From contig NZ_JAGTJJ010000029.1 of assembly GCF_028435365.1 (NCBI RefSeq), positions 62,001 to 126,000 of the forward strand: a DNA stretch of 64,000 nucleotides. The letters run 5' to 3'. Numbering within the stretch: position 1 is the stretch's first letter; every line of letters starts with the position of its first letter. The notes below the pieces were generated by a model. That model did no database searches, was not told the DNA's origin, and was given only the letters and a program-made list of their open reading frames with translations. The stretch comes from Polyangium jinanense. Its GTDB lineage: Bacteria; Myxococcota; Polyangia; Polyangiales; Polyangiaceae. Positions 44,143 through 53,297 of this stretch are shown piece after piece. The position numbers and the translations under genes were made by a program.

Positions 44143-45107
44143 TGGCGCGCGCGAAGGAGAGCAAGGTGAAGGACAACGAGCGCGCGCCTCTGCAGGACGA
44201 CGTGAACGGGAGCGAGAACGGGTTCGTCTTGCCCGAACGCCTGCGGGTGAGAAAAGCCTACAAAATGTTGGTCGGCGGGCAGTTCGTTCGATCGGAGTCG
44301 GGCAGGTACATCCAGGTGGCGGATCCGATGAGCCTCGGAGGGACGAAAGAGAACGTGCCGTGGGCGTCCCGCAAGGACGTGCGCGACGCGGTCGTCGTGG
44401 CGCGCGGCGCGTGGGAGGGCTGGTCTGGCCGAACCGCGTACAACCGCGGGCAGATCCTCTACCGGCTCGCGGAGATGCTCGAAGCGCGGCAAGGCGAGCT
44501 CGCGCGCGCGCTCGAGCGCGGCGGGCTCGATGCGTCGCGGGCGGCGACCGAGACGGCGGCCGCGATCGATCGCGTGGTCTCGTACGCGGGCTGGGCGGAC
44601 AAGTACCAGAGCTTGTTTTCGAGCCTGAATCCGGTCGCCGGGCCGCACTTCAACTTCACGGTGCCCGAGTCGATGGGCGTGGTCGGCGTCGTTTCGCCCG
44701 CGCGTCCGGCGCTCCTCGGGCTGCTCGGCGCGGTCCTGCCGATCATCACGGCGGGCAACACGGTCGTCGTGCTCGCGAGCGAGGAGGATCCGCGCACGGC
44801 GCTCGTGCTCGGCGAGGCGCTCGCGACGAGTGATCTGCCGGGTGGCGTGATCAACGTGCTCACCGGCCGCGCGGCCGAGCTGCTTCCGCACCTCGCGAAG
44901 CACATGGAGGTGGCGGCGCTCGATCTGCACGGCGTGACGCCGGAGCTCGCGCGCAAGGCGGAGGAGGCGGCCATCGTGAACGTGAAGCGCGTGCGGACGC
45001 GATCGATCGACGAGGCGGCCTGGTTCGACGCGGACGGCGCGACGAGCCCGCGCTGGATCGAGCGGTTCGTCGAGATGAAGACGATCTGGCATCCCTCGGG
45101 CGCGTAA
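44142..45107 (+). CDS. Truncated ALDH-like protein without catalytic cysteine
   Basis: The 321-residue protein aligns with the first ~270 residues of ALDHs (YKMLVGGQFVRSESGRYI; SYAGWADKYQSL; GVVGVVSPARPALLGLLGAV; TAGNTVVVLASEEDPRTAL). The usual ELGGK and catalytic Cys blocks are missing. The end (VNVKRVRTRSIDEAAWF) is unlike ALDH. The ATG shares a base with the preceding stop. It is a dead or regulatory paralogue, probably an assembly partner of the upstream ALDH, like the C-terminal half of ALDH16 enzymes. Confidence 0.85.
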   Translation: MARAKESKVKDNERAPLQDDVNGSENGFVLPERLRVRKAYKMLVGGQFVRSESGRYIQVADPMSLGGTKENVPWASRKDVRDAVVVARGAWEGWSGRTAYNRGQILYRLAEMLEARQGELARALERGGLDASRAATETAAAIDRVVSYAGWADKYQSLFSSLNPVAGPHFNFTVPESMGVVGVVSPARPALLGLLGAVLPIITAGNTVVVLASEEDPRTALVLGEALATSDLPGGVINVLTGRAAELLPHLAKHMEVAALDLHGVTPELARKAEEAAIVNVKRVRTRSIDEAAWFDADGATSPRWIERFVEMKTIWHPSGA

Positions 45108-45650
45108 GCGCAAACCTCCATCCACCGGCATCCCCACCAGCGCTGCGCCGACGCGATCCGAAGGGTTCCGCTTGCGCGGCGTGTCTTGCGTGCATGCGAG
45201 ACACGCGGGGCCATGTGCGCGGGGGGGCTTGCGCCGGCGCAAACGCTGCCGGCTGCACTCGACGGACCCGCTTGAACGTGCGCAAGCGGGGTCAGCGCAC
45301 ACGTTTGGGTGCGCTTGCGCGCGCACAAGCGCATCCGTGACATGTGTTTGGGGTGTCTTGCATCGGCGCAAGGCACTCCAAACAGTCGCGAGGGCACTGC
45401 TTGCGTGGGTGCAAGGGACGTCGGCGACGCCCGAGGGGTCGATTTGCGTGCGTGCAAGACACGCCTCGCAGAGGAGGTGTGGGGTTTTGCGCCGTGGAGC
45501 CCTCGGTCGGGAGCCTGCACGCTGCGTTTTTGCGGGGGTGTTCAGCGGCTCTTGTCCGACGAGGGCGGAGGCTCGTCAGGACGTTCGTTGCGCTCGGCCG
45601 GCGAGGGGCTTGCCGCTGGGCGGGTGAACGGGCAAGGAACGACGAGGCGC
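45108..45650 (+). other. 543-base gene-free region with dyad array
   Basis: No credible gene lies here. The period of the array (43) is not a multiple of three, so it does not encode a repeated protein. The region contains the dyad array, and from about 45541 the leader of the ATPase gene, ending in GAGG before ATG 45651. Confidence 0.6.
45143..45533. repeat. Array of TTGC-N6-GCAA dyads at exact 43-base spacing
   Basis: TTGC (TTGA once) occurs at 45186, 45229, 45272, 45315, 45358, 45401, 45444, 45487 and 45530, each exactly 43 bases after the last. A matching right arm GCAA (or GCGA, ACAA) begins 10 bases later for the first seven. An eroded unit (CTGC/GCGA) sits at 45143. A lone GCAA at 45110 is also in register. 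The consensus unit core is CTTGCGnnnGnGCAAG, with GG 14-15 bases left of centre. Several units extend to longer hairpins: 45346-45383 has arms of 16 with two G-T pairs. Spacer sequence is otherwise unconserved. Confidence 0.85.
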
Positions 45651-46613
45651 ATGTTCCAGTCGATCGAGATCGAACGGTTCCGTGGCTTTTCCCGCCTCAC
45701 GCTGGAGGATCTCGGTCGCGTCAACCTCGTCGTTGGTGAGAACAACACGGGGAAGACGTCGCTGCTGGAGGCGATCACGCTGCTCGCGAATCCCATGCAG
45801 ATGTTTGATCTGCATCGGTTGTATCGCATCGACCGCCACCAGGAGGCTGACGCACGGTTTTTCGATTGGGTGCCGCAGCATGGTGCTGGGGACGCTGCGG
45901 CCTGCCTTCGGGTGACGTCACCGAAATCCGAGCTGCGTGAGTTTACCATCGAGAGGGGCTTCCACTTCCAGCACAAGCTCGGTGAGGGTGAGCAAAGTGA
46001 GTTCTCATCCGACAAGCACCCGATCTTTGTACGCGGCAAGGGACCATTTCGACGTCTGCGTGCGCATGCGGTCTCCGTGCAGCACCGCGTGCCCGAAGCG
46101 CTGGTAGACGCCTTCGCGGCAGCAGTGCGAGCGCCCGAAGACGAGCGGCAGTTGGAGTCTCTGCTCGCCTCCGTCGATAAGCGCATCCGCTCGGTGCGGC
46201 TCGACGCTGCCTCTTCCAAGCCCTTCATCGCCGTCGACGTCGGCCTTCGTGAGCGCATCCCCCTCTCGCAGGCAGGGCAGGGCATCTACAGGCTCGTGGC
46301 GATCTTCTCGGAGCTGCTCGGCGGCAAGCCGGACATCTGCTTCATCGACGAGATCGAGAACGGCATCCACTACACCGCGCTCCCCACGGTCTGGAAGGGA
46401 ATCGCCGAAGTCTCCGAGCGCCTCGGCATCCAGGTCTTCGCCACGACCCACTCCCGCGAGTGCCTCATCGCCGCGCACGAGTGTTTCGCTGCGCGAAACA
46501 GCTACGACTTCCGCGTGATCCAGCTCTATCGCATGGAAGGCGCGGCGGAAGGGCGCACCCTGGACCGCAAGCACATCGAAGCGGCCATCGCCGGGGACAT
46601 CGAGCTTCGTTGA
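45651..46613 (+). CDS. OLD/ABC-type AAA ATPase, partner of a TOPRIM protein
   Basis: The 320-residue ATPase has Walker A GENNTGKT (29-36), signature LSQAGQG (205-211), Walker B ICFIDEIENG (229-238) and H-loop TTHS (265-268). This is the layout of AAA_15/AAA_21 OLD-family ATPases. The usual C-terminal TOPRIM nuclease domain is absent and is supplied by the next gene, seven bases away. In PARIS and related systems an equivalent ATPase senses phage and releases a TOPRIM effector. ATG 45651 is preceded by GAGG. It lies directly downstream of the dyad array. Confidence 0.85.
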   Translation: MFQSIEIERFRGFSRLTLEDLGRVNLVVGENNTGKTSLLEAITLLANPMQMFDLHRLYRIDRHQEADARFFDWVPQHGAGDAAACLRVTSPKSELREFTIERGFHFQHKLGEGEQSEFSSDKHPIFVRGKGPFRRLRAHAVSVQHRVPEALVDAFAAAVRAPEDERQLESLLASVDKRIRSVRLDAASSKPFIAVDVGLRERIPLSQAGQGIYRLVAIFSELLGGKPDICFIDEIENGIHYTALPTVWKGIAEVSERLGIQVFATTHSRECLIAAHECFAARNSYDFRVIQLYRMEGAAEGRTLDRKHIEAAIAGDIELR

Positions 46614-46620
46614 GACGGTG

Positions 46621-47244
46621 ATGACAACCAAGAAACCGACGCTCGAAGCGTGCGATCGTGTCCTGATCGTCGAGGGCTACGGCGATCTCCTGTTCTACGC
46701 CGAGGCGCTCGAGGCGATCGGCAAGCTGGACGGCGTCTTCATCAAGGAGATGAACGGCAAGTCCGAGCTGACCACCAAGCTGGAGACGTTCCTGAGCCGG
46801 AAGCTCCTCGCCGCGAAGAAGTGCATTGGCGTGATCGTCGACGCGGACGCGGACCTTTCGGGTACGTGCCGTTCGCTTGAATCGGTGCTCACGAGGATCA
46901 CGGGGCAGGCGGTCAGGCATGCCGACTGGACGCAGGGCACACCGAGCATCGGGCTCTTCGTCGTCTCCGGCGACGGTAACACCGGCGAGATCGAGTCCCT
47001 CGTCTGGCGAGCGTGGTCGAACGACCCCGAGAATGCTGGACCCAGGACGTGCGTCGAGACGTTCCTCGCCTGCATGGACGGCCAAGGTCATCGGGCAAAG
47101 AGCCCCGACAAGGGACGGATCAGCGCGCTCCTCTCGGTGCTCAGCGACGAGGACCCCCGGCTGGGCCCCGGCGCGAGGGATCGCGTCTTCGATTTCTCCC
47201 GTCCCGAGTTCCAGCCCCTCATCGACTTCCTCCGCCGCCTCTGA
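46621..47244 (+). CDS. TOPRIM (DUF3226-like) nuclease-type protein
   Basis: The 207-residue protein has the TOPRIM signatures: Glu18 in VLIVEGYGDLLFY, then VIVDADAD with Asp74 and Asp76. GNTGEIESLVW near 120-130 carries further acidic residues typical of DUF3226 proteins. It is probably a metal-dependent nuclease or nucleic-acid-binding effector. ATG 46621 is chosen; GTG 46618 is possible. With the ATPase it forms a split OLD-like pair. It ends 17 bases before fmt. Confidence 0.78.
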   Translation: MTTKKPTLEACDRVLIVEGYGDLLFYAEALEAIGKLDGVFIKEMNGKSELTTKLETFLSRKLLAAKKCIGVIVDADADLSGTCRSLESVLTRITGQAVRHADWTQGTPSIGLFVVSGDGNTGEIESLVWRAWSNDPENAGPRTCVETFLACMDGQGHRAKSPDKGRISALLSVLSDEDPRLGPGARDRVFDFSRPEFQPLIDFLRRL

Positions 47245-47261
47245 AGCGCTACACCCCGCCC

Positions 47262-48194
47262 GTGCGCGCTCTCTTCTTCGGCACCCCTGCCATCTCCGTC
47301 TTCGCGCTCGACGCGCTCCACGCGATCGCCGAGATCCCGCTCGTCGTTTGCCAGCCCGATCGACCTGCGGGTCGCGGCCTCGAACTCCGTGCGCCGCCGG
47401 TCAAGCAGCGCGCCCTCGAGCTCGGCCTGCGCGTCGAGCAACCGCTCAAGGTCAAAACACCGGAGTTCGCACGCCTCATCGCGGAGACGAACGCCGACGT
47501 CGCGCTCGTCATCGCGTACGGCCGCATCTTGCCCAAGGCCGTGCTCGAAGCGCCTCGCCGCGGCTGCATGAACCTGCACGCCTCGATCCTGCCCAAGTAC
47601 CGCGGCGCGGCCCCGATCACGTGGGCGATCGTGAACGGCGAGCGCGAGACGGGCGTTTGCCTCATGCAGATGGACGAGGGCATGGACACGGGCCCCGTCT
47701 TCTCCACGCACCGAATCCCGATCGGCGAGGACATGACCGCCGACGAGCTTTACGTCGAGCTCGGCGAGCTCGCGGCGCGTGTCGTGCGTGAAGATCTTTT
47801 CCGCGCGGTATCCGGAGACCTCGTTGCGCGGGAACAGGATCACGCGGCGGCGACGATGGCGCCGATGCTCGAAAAGGAGCACGGCCGCATCGATTGGTCG
47901 AAGCCCGCACGCGCGGTGCACGATCACGTCCGCGGCATGACCTCGTGGCCCGGCGCGTTCACGACGTGCGCAGGCAAAGGGCTGAAGGTGCTCGCAACGA
48001 AGGTGGCCACCGAGCAAGGTGTGCGCGGCACGCCCGGCGAGATCATCGCCGCGGACAAATGGGGCGCGGAGGTCGCATGCGGCGCGGGCACGATCACGCT
48101 CGTGCGCGGGCAACTCGAAGGACGGAAAGTTCTGTCCGCGCAGGAGCTCGTCGCCGGTCGCGCCCTCGCGAAGGGCATGACCCTCGGCGCCTAG
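47262..48194 (+). CDS. fmt: Methionyl-tRNA formyltransferase
   Basis: The 310-residue enzyme formylates initiator Met-tRNA using 10-formyl-tetrahydrofolate. The catalytic trio is Asn104 and His106 (CMNLHASILPKYRGAAP) and Asp142 (EGMDTGPVF). The C-terminal tRNA-binding domain starts near SWPGAFT. GTG 47262 is chosen for the conserved RALFFGTPA. No def gene is next to it. It lies close behind the ATPase/TOPRIM pair on the same strand and shares its stop CTAG with the convergent gene. Confidence 0.95.
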   Translation: MRALFFGTPAISVFALDALHAIAEIPLVVCQPDRPAGRGLELRAPPVKQRALELGLRVEQPLKVKTPEFARLIAETNADVALVIAYGRILPKAVLEAPRRGCMNLHASILPKYRGAAPITWAIVNGERETGVCLMQMDEGMDTGPVFSTHRIPIGEDMTADELYVELGELAARVVREDLFRAVSGDLVAREQDHAAATMAPMLEKEHGRIDWSKPARAVHDHVRGMTSWPGAFTTCAGKGLKVLATKVATEQGVRGTPGEIIAADKWGAEVACGAGTITLVRGQLEGRKVLSAQELVAGRALAKGMTLGA

Positions 48195-49075
48195 CCAGCG
48201 CGCTTCTTCCGCTTCTTCTTCGCCGGCTTCGGCTTCGGCTCGCCTTCGTCTTTCGTTCCGTCGCCGCCGCTCGGCGCCTTCGTCGCATCCGAAAGCTTCC
48301 CGGGATCGGCGCAGCAGCGGAAGCCCGTCTCGTAGAACGTGAACGACGGCTCGTGCGCGTCGTTCGTCCCGCGGCAGCCCGTCCACGGCTTCGCCCAGAA
48401 CCCGCCCATCAGCGCGCCGGGGAATTTGCGTCCGGGCCGCGTCGCGACCCACTCCTCGACGTTGCCCATCATGTCGTAGATGCCGAACGGCGAGACGCAG
48501 CTGAGGTACGAGCCGCTCGTCGCACCTTGCCAGAGCTTCTCGAGCTCCTTCTTTTCGTCCTCGCCTCCGGCCGCGAGCGCCCGCGCGTCGAACGGCCGCC
48601 ACGGCTTGTCGCTGTTGCATTGCGTCCGGTTCACCTGCCAGCCGTACGCGAGCGGCCTCCGCTCGCCGCCTTCGCAGGCGAGCTCCCACTCCTGCTCGGT
48701 GCAGACGCGTTTTCCGCGCTCGCCGCACCAGCGCTCGGCCATCCGGAACGACTGCATGACGAGCGGACGCGCGCCGCGCCGGTTCGGCGCCTCGAACTGA
48801 TCCATGCAGACGCGGACGTCCGTCCGGGTCCCTTCCTCCCCCGTCAGACCCTCGAAATAAGCGAAGCAATGCGTCGTCTTCGCGTCCTTGCGGGGGTCTG
48901 TGCAGAGGTGCTGGACCTCGTCGGCGTGTGTGCCCGTGACCAGGCGCATGTCGCTCGGGCACTCGGGGTTCGGGCCTGGATCGAGCGAAGGCGCTGCGGG
49001 GACGTGCAGCAGGAAGGCAGCGAGGGACAACGTCGCGAGGACCGGATCGAGCAAGCGGCGGACTCCCGGGCGCAT
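48191..49075 (-). CDS. Exported SUMF1/FGE-like domain protein
   Basis: The 294-residue protein (ATG 49075) has a signal-like N-terminus (LDPVLATLSLAAFLLHVPAA) and a sulfatase-modifying-factor domain: VCMDQFEAPN, GKRVCTEQEWELACEGGE, YDMMGNVEEWVA, GFWAKPWTGCRGT, FYETGFRCC. The Ca-binding Asn-Val-Glu-Glu-Trp core is intact. The active-site Cys pair of true FGEs is not evident, so it may bind rather than modify. A Lys/Arg/Pro tail ends it. Several such proteins occur in myxobacterial genomes. Confidence 0.82.
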   Translation of the reverse strand: MRPGVRRLLDPVLATLSLAAFLLHVPAAPSLDPGPNPECPSDMRLVTGTHADEVQHLCTDPRKDAKTTHCFAYFEGLTGEEGTRTDVRVCMDQFEAPNRRGARPLVMQSFRMAERWCGERGKRVCTEQEWELACEGGERRPLAYGWQVNRTQCNSDKPWRPFDARALAAGGEDEKKELEKLWQGATSGSYLSCVSPFGIYDMMGNVEEWVATRPGRKFPGALMGGFWAKPWTGCRGTNDAHEPSFTFYETGFRCCADPGKLSDATKAPSGGDGTKDEGEPKPKPAKKKRKKRAG

Positions 49076-49385
49076 GGTACCCGCCCCGGACGGGGGCGCT
49101 AGCCGTGGCGGGCTCTTCAAAGCTCGGAGAAGACCCTACGGGACCCCCGTGGCTCCCGAGAGCGGATGAAATCTCCCGCAGAGCCCTGGCATGGCGCGTG
49201 CGTCGTGTCTACGTTGACCGCCGCCTCCGACACCCCGCTCGGGCGCAGCTTGCTCCACGGGGCTCGGGAGGACATCAAACCGATTGACGCTATTCGTGAG
49301 CTGGCCTCTGTAGGGTCCAGCAATTGCCGCCGATGCCGGTCGGAGCTGCTCCCGTCCCGGGTAGCTTCGCAGAGGAGATCGTCTC
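49076..49385 (+). other. Divergent intergenic region upstream of lon
   Basis: The 310 bases between the SUMF1-like gene and lon hold no gene. TTGACG (49284-49289) and TAGGGT (49311-49316) look like lon promoter elements but are 21 bases apart, longer than normal. A CIRCE or HrcA-type repeat was not seen. GGAG-containing sequence (GCAGAGGAGATC) precedes the lon ATG. Confidence 0.4.
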
Positions 49386-51836
<2,451 letters not shown>

Positions 51837-51856
51837 CGCAGGTTTGTCGGCAATGA

Positions 51857-51898
51857 ACATCGGGGGCGGTGCTCGCGCATCGCCCCCGATGTCTTTTT
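51857..51898 (+). terminator. Rho-independent terminator of lon
   Basis: ACATCGGGGGCG and CGCCCCCGATGT form a perfect 12-base stem with a 12-base loop, followed by CTTTTT. Confidence 0.85.
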
Positions 51899-51963
51899 GT
51901 GGCGCCGATCCCCATGCTCGCCCGACGTTCGCGGAGCGGGAGACCCGCGGCGGACAAAAATGT

Positions 51964-51969
51964 TAGTGT
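51964..51969 (+). promoter_or_regulatory. Putative -10 element TAGTGT
   Basis: TGT-TAGTGT ends nine bases before ATG 51979 of the FHA gene. Confidence 0.4.
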
Positions 51970-51978
51970 GGCGGGCGG

Positions 51979-53241
51979 ATGAAGCCCTGTCCCAGCTGTC
52001 AGTGGATGCTCAAGGACACGGACTCGGTCTGCAACATGTGCGGAGCGTCCGTGGGGGGTGGAGCAGGCGCACCGGCGCCGCCTCCGATGGGTGGAGCGGG
52101 GGCCTATGCGCCTCCGGGGCCCCCAGGGATGGGCGGCGGCTACCCCGCGCCTCCACCGAAGATCAACCCGGGCGGGATGGCGCCTCCGCCGCCCGTCACG
52201 CCCGGAGCCTATCCGCCGCCGCCCATGGCCGGAGGCGGGATGCCGGCCGCGAGCGCGTTCTCGTCGGCCGACGTGGACGACAGTCCCATGCGCTCGCCCT
52301 GGGCGCGCGAGGCGCCGAAGCCCGCGCCGCAACAGCCGATGGGCGCGCCGCCCGGGATGCCCGCGGCCCCGGGCTTCGGAGCGCCGCCCGCACCCGGCGG
52401 GATGCCGTTTGGCCAAGCGCCGCTCGGCGCGCCGCCGATGGGTGCGCCGCAGATGCCCGGCGCGCCTTCGTTCGGACAACCTCCGCCGATGGCGCAGCCG
52501 ATGGGGCAGCCGATGGGGCAACCGATGGGGCAGCCGATGGGCCAGCCCGCGCCGACGTTCGGCAATCCAGGCATGTCCGCGCCGCCGATGGCAGTGCCGC
52601 AGATGGCGCCGCAGATGGCGCCGCAGATGGCGCCGCAGATGGCGCCGCAGATGGCGCCGCAGATGGCCGTGCCGCCGATGGTCCCGCAAGGCGGGATGGG
52701 CGCGATGCCCGCCGCGCCGCCGCGCCTGACGGGGCCGGGTCAGCTCGGCGGGGTCGCGCCGCCGCCGATGGTGGCGCCGCCGCCGATGATGTCGCCGGGC
52801 GGTCTGGGAGGCGGGCTCGGGCAGCCGCCGATGGTCGCGCCGCAGATGGTTTCGCCGGGCTCGTTGTCAGGGCCCGCGGCCGCGCCGCCGGGGGCGGTGA
52901 CGCCGTCGGGGCAACGCGTGCTCGTCGGCTTCCTCGTGACGTTCCAGAACGATCCGGGCGGCAGCTTCTGGCCGATCCACAGCGGCCGCACGCAGCTCGG
53001 TCGGAGCGGCGGGGACAGCGGCGTGGACATCGCGGTCTCGGACGGCAGCACGTCGTCGCGCCACGCGACGATCCACGCGGATCCCGCGACGGGTCAGGCG
53101 TTCGTCGAGGACGACAACTCGCGCAACGGGACGTTCCTGAACGAGCAGAAGCTCGTGCCCGGCGATCGCCGCCAGCTCCGCGACAACGATCGGCTGCGCC
53201 TCGGCAGCACGACGTTCGTGGTCAAACTGCTCGTGTCCTAG
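51979..53241 (+). CDS. Zinc-ribbon, Pro/Met/Gly-rich linker and FHA domain protein
   Basis: The 420-residue cytoplasmic protein has a CPSC...CNMC zinc ribbon (residues 4-21), a ~270-residue low-complexity linker, and a C-terminal FHA domain. The FHA landmarks are GRTQLGRS, TSSRHATIH, DDNSRNGTFLN and DRLRLGSTTF. FHA domains bind phosphothreonine, so this is a probable adaptor for Ser/Thr kinases such as the one at 38055. The linker contains GQPM and APQM repeats encoded by exact 12-base tandem repeats. Confidence 0.88.
   Translation: MKPCPSCQWMLKDTDSVCNMCGASVGGGAGAPAPPPMGGAGAYAPPGPPGMGGGYPAPPPKINPGGMAPPPPVTPGAYPPPPMAGGGMPAASAFSSADVDDSPMRSPWAREAPKPAPQQPMGAPPGMPAAPGFGAPPAPGGMPFGQAPLGAPPMGAPQMPGAPSFGQPPPMAQPMGQPMGQPMGQPMGQPAPTFGNPGMSAPPMAVPQMAPQMAPQMAPQMAPQMAPQMAVPPMVPQGGMGAMPAAPPRLTGPGQLGGVAPPPMVAPPPMMSPGGLGGGLGQPPMVAPQMVSPGSLSGPAAAPPGAVTPSGQRVLVGFLVTFQNDPGGSFWPIHSGRTQLGRSGGDSGVDIAVSDGSTSSRHATIHADPATGQAFVEDDNSRNGTFLNEQKLVPGDRRQLRDNDRLRLGSTTFVVKLLVS
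52489..52548 (+). repeat. Five tandem 12-base units (ATGGGGCAGCCG type)
   Basis: Five head-to-tail copies with one or two changes each, in frame, encoding MGQP repeats in the FHA-protein linker. Confidence 0.9.
52594..52665 (+). repeat. Six tandem 12-base units (GCGCCGCAGATG)
   Basis: Six head-to-tail copies, the last five identical, encoding APQM repeats in the same linker. The near-identity points to recent expansion. Confidence 0.92.
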
Positions 53242-53251
53242 AGAATTTTCC

Positions 53252-53288
53252 GGCGCGCGTGGGAGCAGGTTTCGCCCCCACGCGCGCC
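53252..53288. terminator. Bidirectional stem-loop between convergent genes
   Basis: GGCGCGCGTGGG pairs perfectly with CCCACGCGCGCC across a 13-base loop. It lies 10 bases after the FHA stop and 10 before the end of the convergent lipoprotein gene. No T-run follows on the plus strand. Confidence 0.65.
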
Positions 53289-53297
53289 CTGCGTGTC

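Noticed and set aside
45143..45533. CRISPR array
   Set aside because: Regular spacing suggested it, but the conserved part is a short dyad (about 16 bases with variable positions), not a 24-48 base identical repeat, and no Cas gene is nearby.
45309..45650. N-terminal extension of the ATPase through the array
   Set aside because: The frame is open, but the added sequence is Arg/Gly-rich, the array period is not a multiple of three, and GAGG plus the conserved FQSIEIERFRGF start at 45651 fit OLD-family proteins.
49284..49316. Heat-shock-type lon promoter
   Set aside because: TTGACG and TAGGGT are 21 bases apart and match no myxobacterial heat-shock consensus that I can state with confidence; kept only as a weak promoter note.
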